In this document: in pieces, positions 43,649 through 53,213 of the stretch | Numbering within the stretch: the first letter of the stretch is position 1 | Layout: each line of letters begins with the position of its first letter | Assembly (NCBI RefSeq): GCF_017809215.1 | Contig: NZ_CP065424.1 | Span: 4,614,001-4,678,000, forward strand | Length of the DNA stretch: 64,000 nt | Direction of reading: 5' to 3' | Origin: Heyndrickxia oleronia | GTDB lineage: Bacteria; Bacillota; Bacilli; Bacillales; Bacillaceae_C | The notes under the pieces: generated by a model | What the model saw: only the letters and a program-made list of their open reading frames with translations | Database searches by the model: none | What the model was told of the DNA's origin: nothing | Made by a program: the position numbers and the translations under genes

Positions 43649-44842
43649 TTAGGCTTTCTGTTGGAGTACCTTAACGGCCTCCGGTAAGATAAGCTTTCCG
43701 TCAACACGCTGAGTAGCAATAAATCCTACTTGACCGGTAACAGCAAAGAGTTCATTTAATCGTTTGAATACACGTCCTTGACGGTCTGCTACCCAGTAAT
43801 AACTAAAGTCACCGAATACCACAGTCTTTGCACCAGCTTCAATAGTAGGTACATAGGTTGAGGTATACAGCGGACGGTTAAGAATCGTATCAGGTGTACC
43901 CGCTTGGATGGAAGGTTGCCATAAGTACTGCCCATTACCATCCTTCAATTTGCGGATAGCTTTTATAGTTGCATCATTCATTACGAAAACTGCCTTGTTT
44001 CGATAAGGTGCTTTCAAGCTGTAGAATAAATCTAAAACCTCATCCAAAGTGATGGCAGTGGCACTAGCCGCAGTAACACCAACTTGACCTCCACCTGTAG
44101 CATTTAGAATTCCTGTCGGCTTGCCTGTACCGTCACCTACAAAGAAAGCTTCCTCCTCCTTATTCCCAATACGACGTGCAAATTCTCTTGTGATGTAGCT
44201 TTCGAGATTAAACACAGAATCATTTAGTAGTTCCTCAGAGACTTTAATCATCGTTGCTAGTTTATAAGCACCGATAGATACTTGACCGAAGCTGTCATCA
44301 CTCTCTGGAATAGCTCCTTCTTCATCAATCCAGCTTGCTGTGCCTTTGCTTGCAACAACAGGAATCTTGCGGTCACCAGAAGATGTAGTGATTACATTGG
44401 CCAGTCTACGGAAAATATTTTCTTCCTCTAGAGCTTCTACTAGCGTACGCTCAAACTCATCCGGTACAAGGAATCCGCCTTCAGAATCGGTGCCAATCTT
44501 TAGAGCGTTCCTTACTCCATAGCTGACATTGTCACGCATTGCGTTCCAGAAAGCCTTTTTGTATTCAGCACTTGCACGACCAGTCTTTTCCTCTCCAGTT
44601 CTAGTAGGTTCGTTCGTAATTGGGTTACTGGTAGCTTTCGACAGTTCCAAGTCGATAGATGCTTGACGCTCCAGACGCTCAATTTCCTTACCAAGAGCCA
44701 CCACATCGGCTTCCATTTTTTCATAGGTTGTCGTGTCCTCTGCGGATAGAAGCCCATCACCACCACGTTTTGAGTCTAGGAATGCCTTTGCCGCGTCCCA
44801 TGCTTTAGCGCGTTTCTCGCGCAATTCAAGAATTTTACTCAT
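43649..44842 (-). CDS. Phage major capsid protein, HK97 family
   Basis: A 397-residue capsid protein with an N-terminal delta domain (coiled coil, about 1-75) that should be cleaved by the ClpP-like protease encoded upstream. The HK97 fold shows RTGEEKTGRASAEYKKAF, GSEGGFLVPDEFERTLVEALEEENIF-type E-loop region, and the C-terminal TQRVDGKLILPEAVKVLQQ. It is the shell subunit. Confidence 0.95.
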   Translation of the reverse strand: MSKILELREKRAKAWDAAKAFLDSKRGGDGLLSAEDTTTYEKMEADVVALGKEIERLERQASIDLELSKATSNPITNEPTRTGEEKTGRASAEYKKAFWNAMRDNVSYGVRNALKIGTDSEGGFLVPDEFERTLVEALEEENIFRRLANVITTSSGDRKIPVVASKGTASWIDEEGAIPESDDSFGQVSIGAYKLATMIKVSEELLNDSVFNLESYITREFARRIGNKEEEAFFVGDGTGKPTGILNATGGGQVGVTAASATAITLDEVLDLFYSLKAPYRNKAVFVMNDATIKAIRKLKDGNGQYLWQPSIQAGTPDTILNRPLYTSTYVPTIEAGAKTVVFGDFSYYWVADRQGRVFKRLNELFAVTGQVGFIATQRVDGKLILPEAVKVLQQKA

Positions 44843-44863
44843 TGTTATTTTCCTCCCTTAAAA

Positions 44864-45553
44864 TTAGTGCGAAATTAAAGAAAGCCGCTTATCAAGCGAC
44901 TCAATGGGTGTACCTGTTTTCTGTTTTGGTTGTTTTGGCAGCTTGCTGATAAGCGAGTTAGTAACCGCCATCCTGCTAAAAATAAGACCATCCGTCAAAT
45001 CCGGTGTTTCACTTTCCATGAACATAATCTTGTCTGCAAAACCTAGTTCAATGGCTTTATTCGCATTCATCCATGATTCTGCATCCATCAGATGAGAGAG
45101 TTTTGTTCGAGAAAGACCCGTCTTTAACTCATAGGCATTAATAATACTTTCCTTGACCTCATCTAATAGAGCCTTTGCTCGCAACATTTCCTCACTATCA
45201 CCGATAGCAATCGTTGACGGGTTATGAATCATAAGCATCGATACAGGAGACATATATACATCTCCACCTGCCATGGCAATAACGGATGCCGCACTTGCCG
45301 CAAGCCCATCAATCTTTACAGTGACTTTTCCGGTATACTCCATCAGCATGTTATAAATCTGAGCGGCTGCGAACACATCACCTCCAGGGGAATTAATCCA
45401 CACCGTAATGTCGCCTGTGCTTGCCAGCAGTTCATCTTTGAAAACCTTAGGTGTGACCTCATCACCCCACCACGTTTCTTCGGATATCACTCCATTTAAA
45501 TAGAGGGTACGTTCCTCATCAGAATCTCGCACCCAGTTCCAAAACTTCCTCAT
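44864..45553 (-). CDS. Head maturation protease, ClpP-related
   Basis: A 229-residue ClpP-type serine protease. Ser in DGLAASAASVIAMA (about 80-93), His in MLMIHNPSTIA (about 106-116) and a later Asp (SHLMDAESWM) give the triad; INSPGGDVFAA precedes them. It processes the capsid during prohead maturation. The ATG directly follows the stop of the portal gene (TAGATG). Family length is normal. Confidence 0.93.
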   Translation of the reverse strand: MRKFWNWVRDSDEERTLYLNGVISEETWWGDEVTPKVFKDELLASTGDITVWINSPGGDVFAAAQIYNMLMEYTGKVTVKIDGLAASAASVIAMAGGDVYMSPVSMLMIHNPSTIAIGDSEEMLRAKALLDEVKESIINAYELKTGLSRTKLSHLMDAESWMNANKAIELGFADKIMFMESETPDLTDGLIFSRMAVTNSLISKLPKQPKQKTGTPIESLDKRLSLISH

Positions 45554-46798
45554 CTACTGACCTCCTTCGGTTTTGGCAAACGCACCTGCGTTAGCCAGTT
45601 TTGTCATATTTCCGTTTACCAGATATAAATCGCCACCTTCCTCAGCTGGTATGCGGTTCATATCCTCCAGTTCACGGATATCGTTGGCTGACATCCAGCC
45701 GTTTTGCCGACCTGTAGCGTAGCCGTTCATACGACTTTGGTAATCGCCACGAAGCAAACCATCTAAATTGAACTTGATAAACAGTGAAGTTTTCTCAGAA
45801 GGCAAAATTAGCGATTGCTGGAGACTTTGTTCCCATCGCACCACCCATGGATCGAGAGTGTATTTTACAAACTCCAAAGACTGCTGTTCAATATTGGAGA
45901 AACTAGATTTCTCAAGATCACCTACCATGTGGGGCGGTACTCGGAAAATCCTCGCAATCTCATTAATTTGGAATTTCCGTGTTTCAAGAAACTGTGCCTG
46001 TTCCGGTGGGATACCAATGGCTTGAAACTTCATGCCTTCTTCCAACACAGCAATTTTGTGAGCATTACCCGTGCCTTGGTAGGCGCTATTCCAACTATCC
46101 TTGACCCACTGTATATCTTTGATTACTCCTGGGTGTTCCAGCACACCTCCCGGATTAGCACCATTGGCAAAGAATGCCGCACCATACTCTTCAGTAGCTA
46201 GGGACATACCGATTGCATTTTTTGCCATAGCGATAGGGCTATAACCAATGAGTCCATCAAAGCCTAAGCCAGGTATGTGTAGAACTTCATCTTTACGGAG
46301 TGTGACATAGCCGCCTTTTGGGTTTAGGCCACTTTCGTCAGTATCACGGTAATAGGTGTAGACCAGCTCTCCGTTTGTTGCTCGACTAACTTCCATCTTG
46401 TTAGGGAGTAGGGGATAAAGTGCAACCGCCTGCCCACGACCGTTTCTGACCACCTGTGCATAGGCATTTCCCCAAAGCAAAAGATGACTCATCAGTGTTT
46501 CTCGAAACACGAATGAAGTCATCTCTGGATTTGGTTCATCATGAAGAAGGTAATATAACGGGTGGAAAGAAATCTTTTCTTTGCCTCCATCAGAACGATA
46601 TCTATATACATGAAGTGGCAGTCCGGCAATCGCTTCAGCTAGTATTCTTACACAGGCATACACCGCTGTTGACTGCATTGCAGTACGCTCATTCACTGTT
46701 TTACCAGATGACGTACCGCCAAACAAAAAGGAAAATGCACTGCCTACACGGTTTTGCGGTTTGTCCCTTGACCGAAACAGTCCTTTTATTAGATTCAT
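45554..46798 (-). CDS. Phage portal protein, HK97 family
   Basis: A 414-residue portal. Typical segments: NERTAMQSTAVYACVRILAEAIAG, WGNAYAQVVRNGRGQ, and FRVPPHMVGDLEKSSFSNIEQQSLEFVKYTL in the C-terminal half. It forms the dodecameric DNA channel. ATG 46798 has GGAGGTG at eight bases. It lies between TerL and the head protease. Confidence 0.95.
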   Translation of the reverse strand: MNLIKGLFRSRDKPQNRVGSAFSFLFGGTSSGKTVNERTAMQSTAVYACVRILAEAIAGLPLHVYRYRSDGGKEKISFHPLYYLLHDEPNPEMTSFVFRETLMSHLLLWGNAYAQVVRNGRGQAVALYPLLPNKMEVSRATNGELVYTYYRDTDESGLNPKGGYVTLRKDEVLHIPGLGFDGLIGYSPIAMAKNAIGMSLATEEYGAAFFANGANPGGVLEHPGVIKDIQWVKDSWNSAYQGTGNAHKIAVLEEGMKFQAIGIPPEQAQFLETRKFQINEIARIFRVPPHMVGDLEKSSFSNIEQQSLEFVKYTLDPWVVRWEQSLQQSLILPSEKTSLFIKFNLDGLLRGDYQSRMNGYATGRQNGWMSANDIRELEDMNRIPAEEGGDLYLVNGNMTKLANAGAFAKTEGGQ

Positions 46799-46841
46799 AG
46801 GCGTCACCTCCGAATATAAACATTGTGCTAACCATTAAGGT

Positions 46842-48446
46842 TTAAAAGACAATCAAACCACGCTCGTCATACACCGAATCTCCACTATTACCTGAGCCAC
46901 AGCGAATAGCACGATCAAGTGCCATGATAGTTGCAACAGCTCCATCTATTTTTTCTGTACTTTTTTCCTTGTCTGGCTTCAAGTTGCCTGCCGGATCGGT
47001 TTTTATAAAGATATTGTCCATCATCCAACGAAGCACTGGATGCCCACCGTGTGCTATCCTTTCTTCTAATGTCAATTTTATCAGTTCTTTGGTTGGTGGT
47101 GACATATCTTTAAAACCTTGACCGAATGGAACGACAGTAAAGCCTAACCCTTCAAGGTTCTGCACCATTTGAACTGCTCCCCATCGGTCAAAAGCAATCT
47201 CTCGAATGTTATACTTTTCTCCAAGTTCCTCAATAAACCGTTCAATGTAGCCGTAATGCACTACATTGCCTTCTGTGGTTAGAATATACCCTTGTTTCTC
47301 CCAAAGATCGTATTGTACATGGTCCCTTCTGACTCGGAGGTCAATGTTGTCCTCTGGCATCCAAAAATACGGAAGAACAATGTATTTATCTGTTTCATCC
47401 TCTGGTGGGAATACCAACACAAAGGCGGTAATATCTGTTGTAGAAGATAAGTCAAGACCTCCATAACACACCCGTCCTTCAAGACTTTCTGGTATAACTG
47501 GAAATGCACAGGCATCCCACTTTGCCATTGGCATCCAACGGACAGACTGTTTAACCCACTGATTCAAGCGCAATTGTCGGAAGCTGTTCTCCTCAGCTGG
47601 GTTCTGCTTTGCACTTTCACAAGCTGCCCTTACCTTGTCAATCCCCACCGTAATTCCCAAACTTGGATTTGCTTTCTTCCACACTTTTGGATCTGTCCAA
47701 TCATCCTCTTCTTTGGCACCATAGATTACGGGGTAAAAGGTAGGATCATATTTTCTGCCCTCAATAATATCAACCGCTTTTTGGTGGGTTTCATAGCAAA
47801 TACTCTGGGTATCCGTTCCCGCAGTGGTGATAAGAAAATAGAGTGGTTGGGTCCTCGCATCCCCAGAACCTTTTGTCATCACGTCAAATAGTTTCCGGTT
47901 TGGTTGAGTATGAAGTTCATCAAAAACAACACCATGTATATTGAAGCCGTGTTTGGAGTAGGCTTCAGCCGACAATACCTGATAGAAGCTGTTGGTCGGC
48001 AGATACACCAATCGCTTAGTTGAAGCTAGCAACTTTACACGTTTATTCAGTGCCGGACACATCCGCACCATATCGGCTGCTACTTCAAATACAATCGATG
48101 CCTGCTGGCGGTCGGCGGCACAACCGTACACCTCCGCCCGTTCTTCACCATCACCGCAAGTGAGGAGAAGTGCGATCGCTGCGGCAAGCTCGCTTTTTCC
48201 CATCTTTTTAGGTATCTCTACATAAGCAGTGTTAAACTGCCGATATCCATCTGGCTTTAAAATTCCGAATAAATCACGGATTATTTGTTCCTGCCAATCG
48301 ATAAGTTCAAAAGGCTTACCTGCCCATAAACCTTTCGTATGGGAGAGTGCTTCGATAAAAGCCACAGCGTAATCGGCCGCATCCTTATCGTAATATGACC
48401 CATCAGCTATAAAGGCGGTCGGCTTATATTTCTTCAATTTCCGCAT
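46842..48446 (-). CDS. Terminase large subunit
   Basis: A 534-residue packaging motor. The ATPase part shows a Walker A-type PKKMGKSEL (about 94-102), Walker B VVFDELHT and the motif III TTAGT. The nuclease part has ITAFVLVF and acidic residues around EIAFDRWG and the end KIDGAVATIMALDRA. The start at 48446 has GGGGCGGTG upstream. Confidence 0.94.
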   Translation of the reverse strand: MRKLKKYKPTAFIADGSYYDKDAADYAVAFIEALSHTKGLWAGKPFELIDWQEQIIRDLFGILKPDGYRQFNTAYVEIPKKMGKSELAAAIALLLTCGDGEERAEVYGCAADRQQASIVFEVAADMVRMCPALNKRVKLLASTKRLVYLPTNSFYQVLSAEAYSKHGFNIHGVVFDELHTQPNRKLFDVMTKGSGDARTQPLYFLITTAGTDTQSICYETHQKAVDIIEGRKYDPTFYPVIYGAKEEDDWTDPKVWKKANPSLGITVGIDKVRAACESAKQNPAEENSFRQLRLNQWVKQSVRWMPMAKWDACAFPVIPESLEGRVCYGGLDLSSTTDITAFVLVFPPEDETDKYIVLPYFWMPEDNIDLRVRRDHVQYDLWEKQGYILTTEGNVVHYGYIERFIEELGEKYNIREIAFDRWGAVQMVQNLEGLGFTVVPFGQGFKDMSPPTKELIKLTLEERIAHGGHPVLRWMMDNIFIKTDPAGNLKPDKEKSTEKIDGAVATIMALDRAIRCGSGNSGDSVYDERGLIVF

Positions 48447-48535
48447 AAACACCGCCCCTTTTATGAAAAAGGACAAAAGAAAAGAGCCTCAATCCTATAG
48501 ATGAAGCTCTTCTCCTTATCCTGTTTTTATTTTAT

Positions 48536-48724
48536 TTACTTATTTTCATCCACTTCCCCCGTCAGTATGAAATGGGCATACTCCGCTTTATGGTCTATTA
48601 AATAGACTGCCAATTCATAAAACCCTCGTTCATTTGCTTCATACTGTACTCGGTTTACATCGAACATATTTGTGACTCCACTTTCTCGGATGGAAAGGAT
48701 TTGTTCTTTGATTATTTCATTCAT
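48536..48724 (-). CDS. DUF5049 domain-containing phage protein
   Basis: A 62-residue protein MNEIIKEQILSIRESGVTNMFD, with FYELAVYLIDHKAEYAHFILTG. It matches DUF5049, a small protein common before the terminase large subunit. Role unknown. RBS GAAGGAGTCAG. Confidence 0.82.
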   Translation of the reverse strand: MNEIIKEQILSIRESGVTNMFDVNRVQYEANERGFYELAVYLIDHKAEYAHFILTGEVDENK

Positions 48725-48802
48725 TAGCTGACTCCTTCGAAAACAATATTACAATATAAATCTATATATTTACTGCCACATTTCCCTTAAATTGTGTATG
48801 TT

Positions 48803-49030
48803 TTACTCTTCGATTTTCTTGCATAAATCCTCACCAAAGGCCACTCCAAGGGAGCCACCAGAATCCCAACTGACATGAATCGTTCCTATATCATCAACAC
48901 TAGTAACCGTACCTTTCGCTCCAGGCTGAAGTTTGGTATAAGGGTCGTTCATTTTAAGTAGCATGACACGGGTTCCTGGAGTGTAATAGCTTCTAAGTTG
49001 CTTTAGCATTTCTGGGTGAATGATATTCAA
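48803..49030 (-). CDS. DUF4314 domain-containing phage protein
   Basis: A 75-residue protein with TPGTRVMLLKMNDPYTKL and GAKGTVTSVDDIGTIHVSWDSG, an SH3-like small domain (DUF4314). It overlaps the upstream gene by four bases and uses TTG after GGAGGTGA. Function unknown. Confidence 0.85.
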   Translation of the reverse strand: MNIIHPEMLKQLRSYYTPGTRVMLLKMNDPYTKLQPGAKGTVTSVDDIGTIHVSWDSGGSLGVAFGEDLCKKIEE

Positions 49031-49719
49031 TTTTCACTCACCTCCTGCTTGACCGTTCCGCTTTTGAAAGCGGAGCTACCTGAAAGCCTCGAGAGGAGAA
49101 TCTTTCGTTCCATCTTATATTCTGGTCCGATAAAACCAAGCCTTAGAAGGAAACAACGGAAAGCGTACTTTTCATTCTCTACTGATTTCTCGGTGGAATT
49201 GACACGGGTCTGTTTTTTCGCCATTTCGCAAAGTGCCGTGACAAAATGGGTGTATGCCTTAACCTCTTCTGCGGAGCACTCACCTTGAAACCAAGGGAAG
49301 GCGACAAATTCATCATTTACAATGATGGGGATGGAATCCGTATTAAGTGCTTTCTTTATAAGAGTAGCTTTACTTTCTACTAACCCTTTTAGATTCTCGA
49401 GTGCAGTATCGGTAAATTCTGCCCGTGGCATTTGAATTATCAGATTGATAGATTCTTCAGTTTCATTCGCTTCTGCTTTCGGAGGTGGTGTGTCAAATTC
49501 TTCTGAAATTGCTTTGAAGTCGTGAAAGTCCAATAGTTTATCAACCAGTTCCTTATTATCTGGTCCACTAAGTACCCCGTTTTTATTAACATTGTAGTCC
49601 GCCACCTCATAGGCAAATGTAGGTGCTCCAAGATATTTTATAGGGGCATTCAGTTGTTGGCTGATCGCATTAACCAGTGCCTTTCTTTTTGGTCCTGTAA
49701 CATTATAGTTAATCTGCAT
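49027..49719 (-). CDS. Conserved phage protein of unknown function
   Basis: A 230-residue protein MQINYNVTGPKRKALVNAIS. It has no membrane segment and no active site I can identify. Charged C-terminal part with KYAFRCFLLRLGFIGPEYK. In related prophages this protein recurs between the methyltransferases and the DUF4314 gene. RBS AAAGGCGG. Confidence 0.65.
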   Translation of the reverse strand: MQINYNVTGPKRKALVNAISQQLNAPIKYLGAPTFAYEVADYNVNKNGVLSGPDNKELVDKLLDFHDFKAISEEFDTPPPKAEANETEESINLIIQMPRAEFTDTALENLKGLVESKATLIKKALNTDSIPIIVNDEFVAFPWFQGECSAEEVKAYTHFVTALCEMAKKQTRVNSTEKSVENEKYAFRCFLLRLGFIGPEYKMERKILLSRLSGSSAFKSGTVKQEVSEN

Positions 49720-49819
49720 TTTCATACCGCCTTTCTACTTTCGGTACGTACATATATCACTCTAAAAGCTGTTAATATCAAGTCATTTAGAGCATCTTTC
49801 TGTAGAAAATACGATTCCA

Positions 49820-51979
49820 TTAATCGGCGGTATTTTGTGTAGATAACACAATGCCAGTTAGCACAAAACAGACACACGGAAGGGCTACGCCATTACCCCA
49901 CATTTTGTATTCGGCTGCATCGGAATGAGGTTTGTTTAGCCATTTTATAATCTGATTTCTTGTTTTTGGCTTTTTGCTTTTACCTATAATTTTGCGGTGA
50001 GTTTCCCAAACCTCCATCCAGAATGAAATTTCATCTTCTGTAGGATTTTCCGTACCAAGATCATCACACCAATCATCGGGAAAACCTTGCAATCTTGCAC
50101 ATTCTGTTGGTGTAAGCCTTCGAACAATATAGTCCGGCTCAATCAATCCGTTTTGATAACCTAGATTAGTGCCATTAATAATCGTATTTGATGTGCCGTC
50201 CTGTCTGTAGCATTGACTCTCAGCTTTCATCTGAGGATAAAACGAAGCTGGTTGTGCCACTGCTCCAGGACCTTTTGCTGTGAGCGTAGGTTGCTGTTCT
50301 TCATCTATGGTCGGTTTATATAGAGCGTTCTTTCCTTGATTAAAAGCCGCCCGATCAATACCGTAAGAAGGCTGAGTCACAACAGGAGCATCCTTGTAAT
50401 CTCTCGACAATAACGTTGGTGCTTTATCTTCTTCAACCTGTGCATAGGCTCCGGTAGTCATAGCATAGGCAACAGCATGGCGGTCAGCGGTATTAAGCGT
50501 AAAAGAAACATCTTCATCTATACCGCTTCCTTGGGGACCGTTTTTATCCTCTCTTCCAATCATCGAGCCTTGCAGAGCAACTACTGCTATACCACCTTGA
50601 TTACACCCCGGATTTCCTCCATTGGCATCAATAGTTCGAGAAGTATCCGCTTCATATATACCGCTATGTGGATTGCTTGACTGCATGGAGTTGCTTTTAT
50701 CAGAACAGATGCCATATGCAGTAGGCACAAAAACAGTCTGATCATTATTGCATCCAAGAGTTGCAGACTTATCATCTTGTATCAATGCACCCTTACCACC
50801 GCCTTCACAGCCGGAGCGGATTTTTAATGTTTTAGGAGTGTTCATAATAAGAGGTACATTCCCTCCACCAGTTCCCATCCGAGAAGTCAGCGTCTGTACT
50901 TTATTATCCTCCGAGAGTTTCACACGGCTATCAGTTGGATGGTTTTCAATGACAACAGCTGTTTGATTATCTCCCATGTTTGCACGAAGTGATCCACTTA
51001 AGTTTTCGTCAGTATGGCCACCAACTCGAGAAGCAGCACCCGGTTCAAAGGACATGACTGCACCTGGGACAACACCTGCTCTAAGTGTAGGGGAACGTTC
51101 TTCCTCATATCCTACACTTCTGCTCTTGGCACTGTGTTCAGTACAAAATCCGCTTGACTGCATTACGCAAGGCTGATGTCCATGTTCCTCTGCTCGAAGT
51201 GTTGCTGTAATATCCTTCGAAACAGACATCACTCTTCCGCCTTGGTCATTTAGGCAAGTTATGCTATCGCCTGTTTTTCCAGAGCAGTTTTTAGCACTTC
51301 CGGCAGTTCTTTGCCACGGGCTGCCGCTCGGCGTAAAATCCCTTGACAAGCCTTCGGACTCAAATAGTATTTCTCCGGCACATCCGTCTGCAAAATCTGC
51401 GACAAGGTAGATTCTACGACGACGTTGGGGGACTCCGAAATATTGCGCATCGATAGTTCGGTAACCCACACTCCATCCGTCTCCCATATAGATGTCAGCG
51501 TATGGCCATCGTCCTTTTTCAGGTAAAGGCATCGAGGTGTTCGGCTCTTTGACACTGATGACCGTTTCGAGGACTGCTTTGAAGTCTTCTCCTTTATTCG
51601 ACGAGAATGCACCGAGGACATTTTCCCAGACTGCGTACCTTGGATATTGTCCATTGGTCTTACACCTCATTTCCTTAATAATTCGGATTGCTTCATAAAA
51701 AAGGACGGATTGCTCTCCGTCCAAACCAGCTCTTTTACCTGCCACACTCATATCCGTGCATGGAGAGCCAAAGGTTATGATATCTACAGGCGGAAGCTCC
51801 GCACCATTTAATTTGTTTATATCTCCATAATGCTTCATCTGAGGGATACGTTTAGTCGTAACCCGTATAGGAAACGGCTCAATTTCAGATGCCCATAAAG
51901 GTTCGATGCCACAAAGCAAACCACCCAAAGGAAAACCACCACTGCCATCAAAGAGGGAACCAAGTGTCAATTTACTCAT
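49820..51979 (-). CDS. Phage DNA (cytosine-5) methyltransferase with a repeat-rich target region
   Basis: A 719-residue m5C methyltransferase. Motif I FDGSGGFPLG (7-16), motif IV GSPCTDMS with catalytic Cys near 72-75, motif VI ENV, motif VIII QRRRRIYLVA (about 185-194), motif IX RRLTPTECARLQGFP and motif X YKMWGNGVALPC. The target recognition region (about 225-600) holds about ten repeats of the type [SAQ]xT[LI]-x-A/S, each followed after 8-20 residues by AVV/AVA-like words. Multispecific phage MTases have several recognition modules there, but this many short repeats is unusual. It overlaps the ParB-methylase by eight bases. Confidence 0.9.
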   Translation of the reverse strand: MSKLTLGSLFDGSGGFPLGGLLCGIEPLWASEIEPFPIRVTTKRIPQMKHYGDINKLNGAELPPVDIITFGSPCTDMSVAGKRAGLDGEQSVLFYEAIRIIKEMRCKTNGQYPRYAVWENVLGAFSSNKGEDFKAVLETVISVKEPNTSMPLPEKGRWPYADIYMGDGWSVGYRTIDAQYFGVPQRRRRIYLVADFADGCAGEILFESEGLSRDFTPSGSPWQRTAGSAKNCSGKTGDSITCLNDQGGRVMSVSKDITATLRAEEHGHQPCVMQSSGFCTEHSAKSRSVGYEEERSPTLRAGVVPGAVMSFEPGAASRVGGHTDENLSGSLRANMGDNQTAVVIENHPTDSRVKLSEDNKVQTLTSRMGTGGGNVPLIMNTPKTLKIRSGCEGGGKGALIQDDKSATLGCNNDQTVFVPTAYGICSDKSNSMQSSNPHSGIYEADTSRTIDANGGNPGCNQGGIAVVALQGSMIGREDKNGPQGSGIDEDVSFTLNTADRHAVAYAMTTGAYAQVEEDKAPTLLSRDYKDAPVVTQPSYGIDRAAFNQGKNALYKPTIDEEQQPTLTAKGPGAVAQPASFYPQMKAESQCYRQDGTSNTIINGTNLGYQNGLIEPDYIVRRLTPTECARLQGFPDDWCDDLGTENPTEDEISFWMEVWETHRKIIGKSKKPKTRNQIIKWLNKPHSDAAEYKMWGNGVALPCVCFVLTGIVLSTQNTAD

Positions 51980-53213
51980 CCTCATTCACCTCTGGCAGGT
52001 CACAATATCTGAATTTCAAGCCATCTCTTAATAGAAATACACCATCAGAGTTTCCCACTTGCTCAATATATCTTTTCACAATAACATCGCAGTACTTTTC
52101 ATCCAGTTCAATGGTGTAGCAGATTCTATCTGTTTGCTCACAGGCAATCAGTGTACTTCCTGAACCCCCAAAGGGATCAAGCACAATACAGTTACTAAGG
52201 CTTGAGTTCATAATGGGATATGCCACAAGCGCCACTGGCTTCATGGTTGGGTGGTCGCCGTTCTTCTTTGGTTTCTCAAACTCCCAGATGGTAGTCTGCT
52301 TACGGTCTGAATACCAAAGATGCTTGCCTTTCTTTTTCCAACCGAAAAGAACTGGTTCATGCTGCCATTGATATGGGGAGCGACCGAGAACAAGGGACTG
52401 CTTTTTCCATATACAAGTACCAGAAAGATAAAATCCTGCATCGGAGAATGCTCTTCTAAAATTGAGTCCTTCCGTATCAGCATGAAATACATAAATAGAT
52501 GCGTCCTTTGCCATCGCTGCTTCGGTGTTTTGAAATGCCGCAAGCAGAAAATCATAGAACGCTTCATTCGCCATATTGTCATTTTTGATTTTTCCAGCAG
52601 TGCCTTCATAGTTAACGTTATATGGAGGGTCCGTGACTACCAGATTGGCAGCTTTCCCATCCATTAAGACATTAAAGGTGTCTTTCTTTGTACTGTCTCC
52701 GCAGACTAATCGATGTTGTCCAAGTATCCAAACATCCCCTAAATGCGAAACAGCGGGCTTTTTCAGCTCGCTGTCCACATCGAAATCATCTTCTTTTATA
52801 TTATCCTTAAGGGAATCTTTGAAAAGATCCTCCAACTCCCCTGGGTCAAACCCTGTAAGAGAAACATCAAAATCAGAAGCATCTAGGTCTGTGATGAGAA
52901 GTGCCAGTTTATCTTTATCCCAATCGCCACTTATTTTATTTAGTGCAATATTCAGAGCCTTTTCCTTTTGCTCGTCCATTTCAACTACTACACATTCTAT
53001 TTCATCCATGCCCATACTAAGCAGGACTTTCAAACGCTGATGACCTCCGATAACTTTGCCTGTGGTCTTATTCCATATAACGGGTTCTACATATCCAAAC
53101 TCCTCAAGAGAGCGTTTAAGCTTCTCATATTCTGGATCACCTGGTTTTAAATCCTTCCTTGGGTTATAGTCAGCGGGGATGAGTAGTTTCGTTTTAATCC
53201 TCTCTATCAACAT
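51972..53213 (-). CDS. ParB-domain DNA methyltransferase (N6-adenine or N4-cytosine)
   Basis: A 413-residue protein. An N-terminal ParB/Srx-like domain (about 1-105) includes GGHQRLKVLLSMG. The methylase part follows: VVTDPPYNVNYEG (about 210) supplies the catalytic DPPY, and VLDPFGGSGSTLIACE near 350 binds SAM, a beta-class order (catalytic motif first). Modifies phage or host DNA. The ATG at 53213 has GGTGG upstream. It is sandwiched between the SAM synthetase gene (20 bp overlap) and the m5C methylase. Confidence 0.92.
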   Translation of the reverse strand: MLIERIKTKLLIPADYNPRKDLKPGDPEYEKLKRSLEEFGYVEPVIWNKTTGKVIGGHQRLKVLLSMGMDEIECVVVEMDEQKEKALNIALNKISGDWDKDKLALLITDLDASDFDVSLTGFDPGELEDLFKDSLKDNIKEDDFDVDSELKKPAVSHLGDVWILGQHRLVCGDSTKKDTFNVLMDGKAANLVVTDPPYNVNYEGTAGKIKNDNMANEAFYDFLLAAFQNTEAAMAKDASIYVFHADTEGLNFRRAFSDAGFYLSGTCIWKKQSLVLGRSPYQWQHEPVLFGWKKKGKHLWYSDRKQTTIWEFEKPKKNGDHPTMKPVALVAYPIMNSSLSNCIVLDPFGGSGSTLIACEQTDRICYTIELDEKYCDVIVKRYIEQVGNSDGVFLLRDGLKFRYCDLPEVNEDE

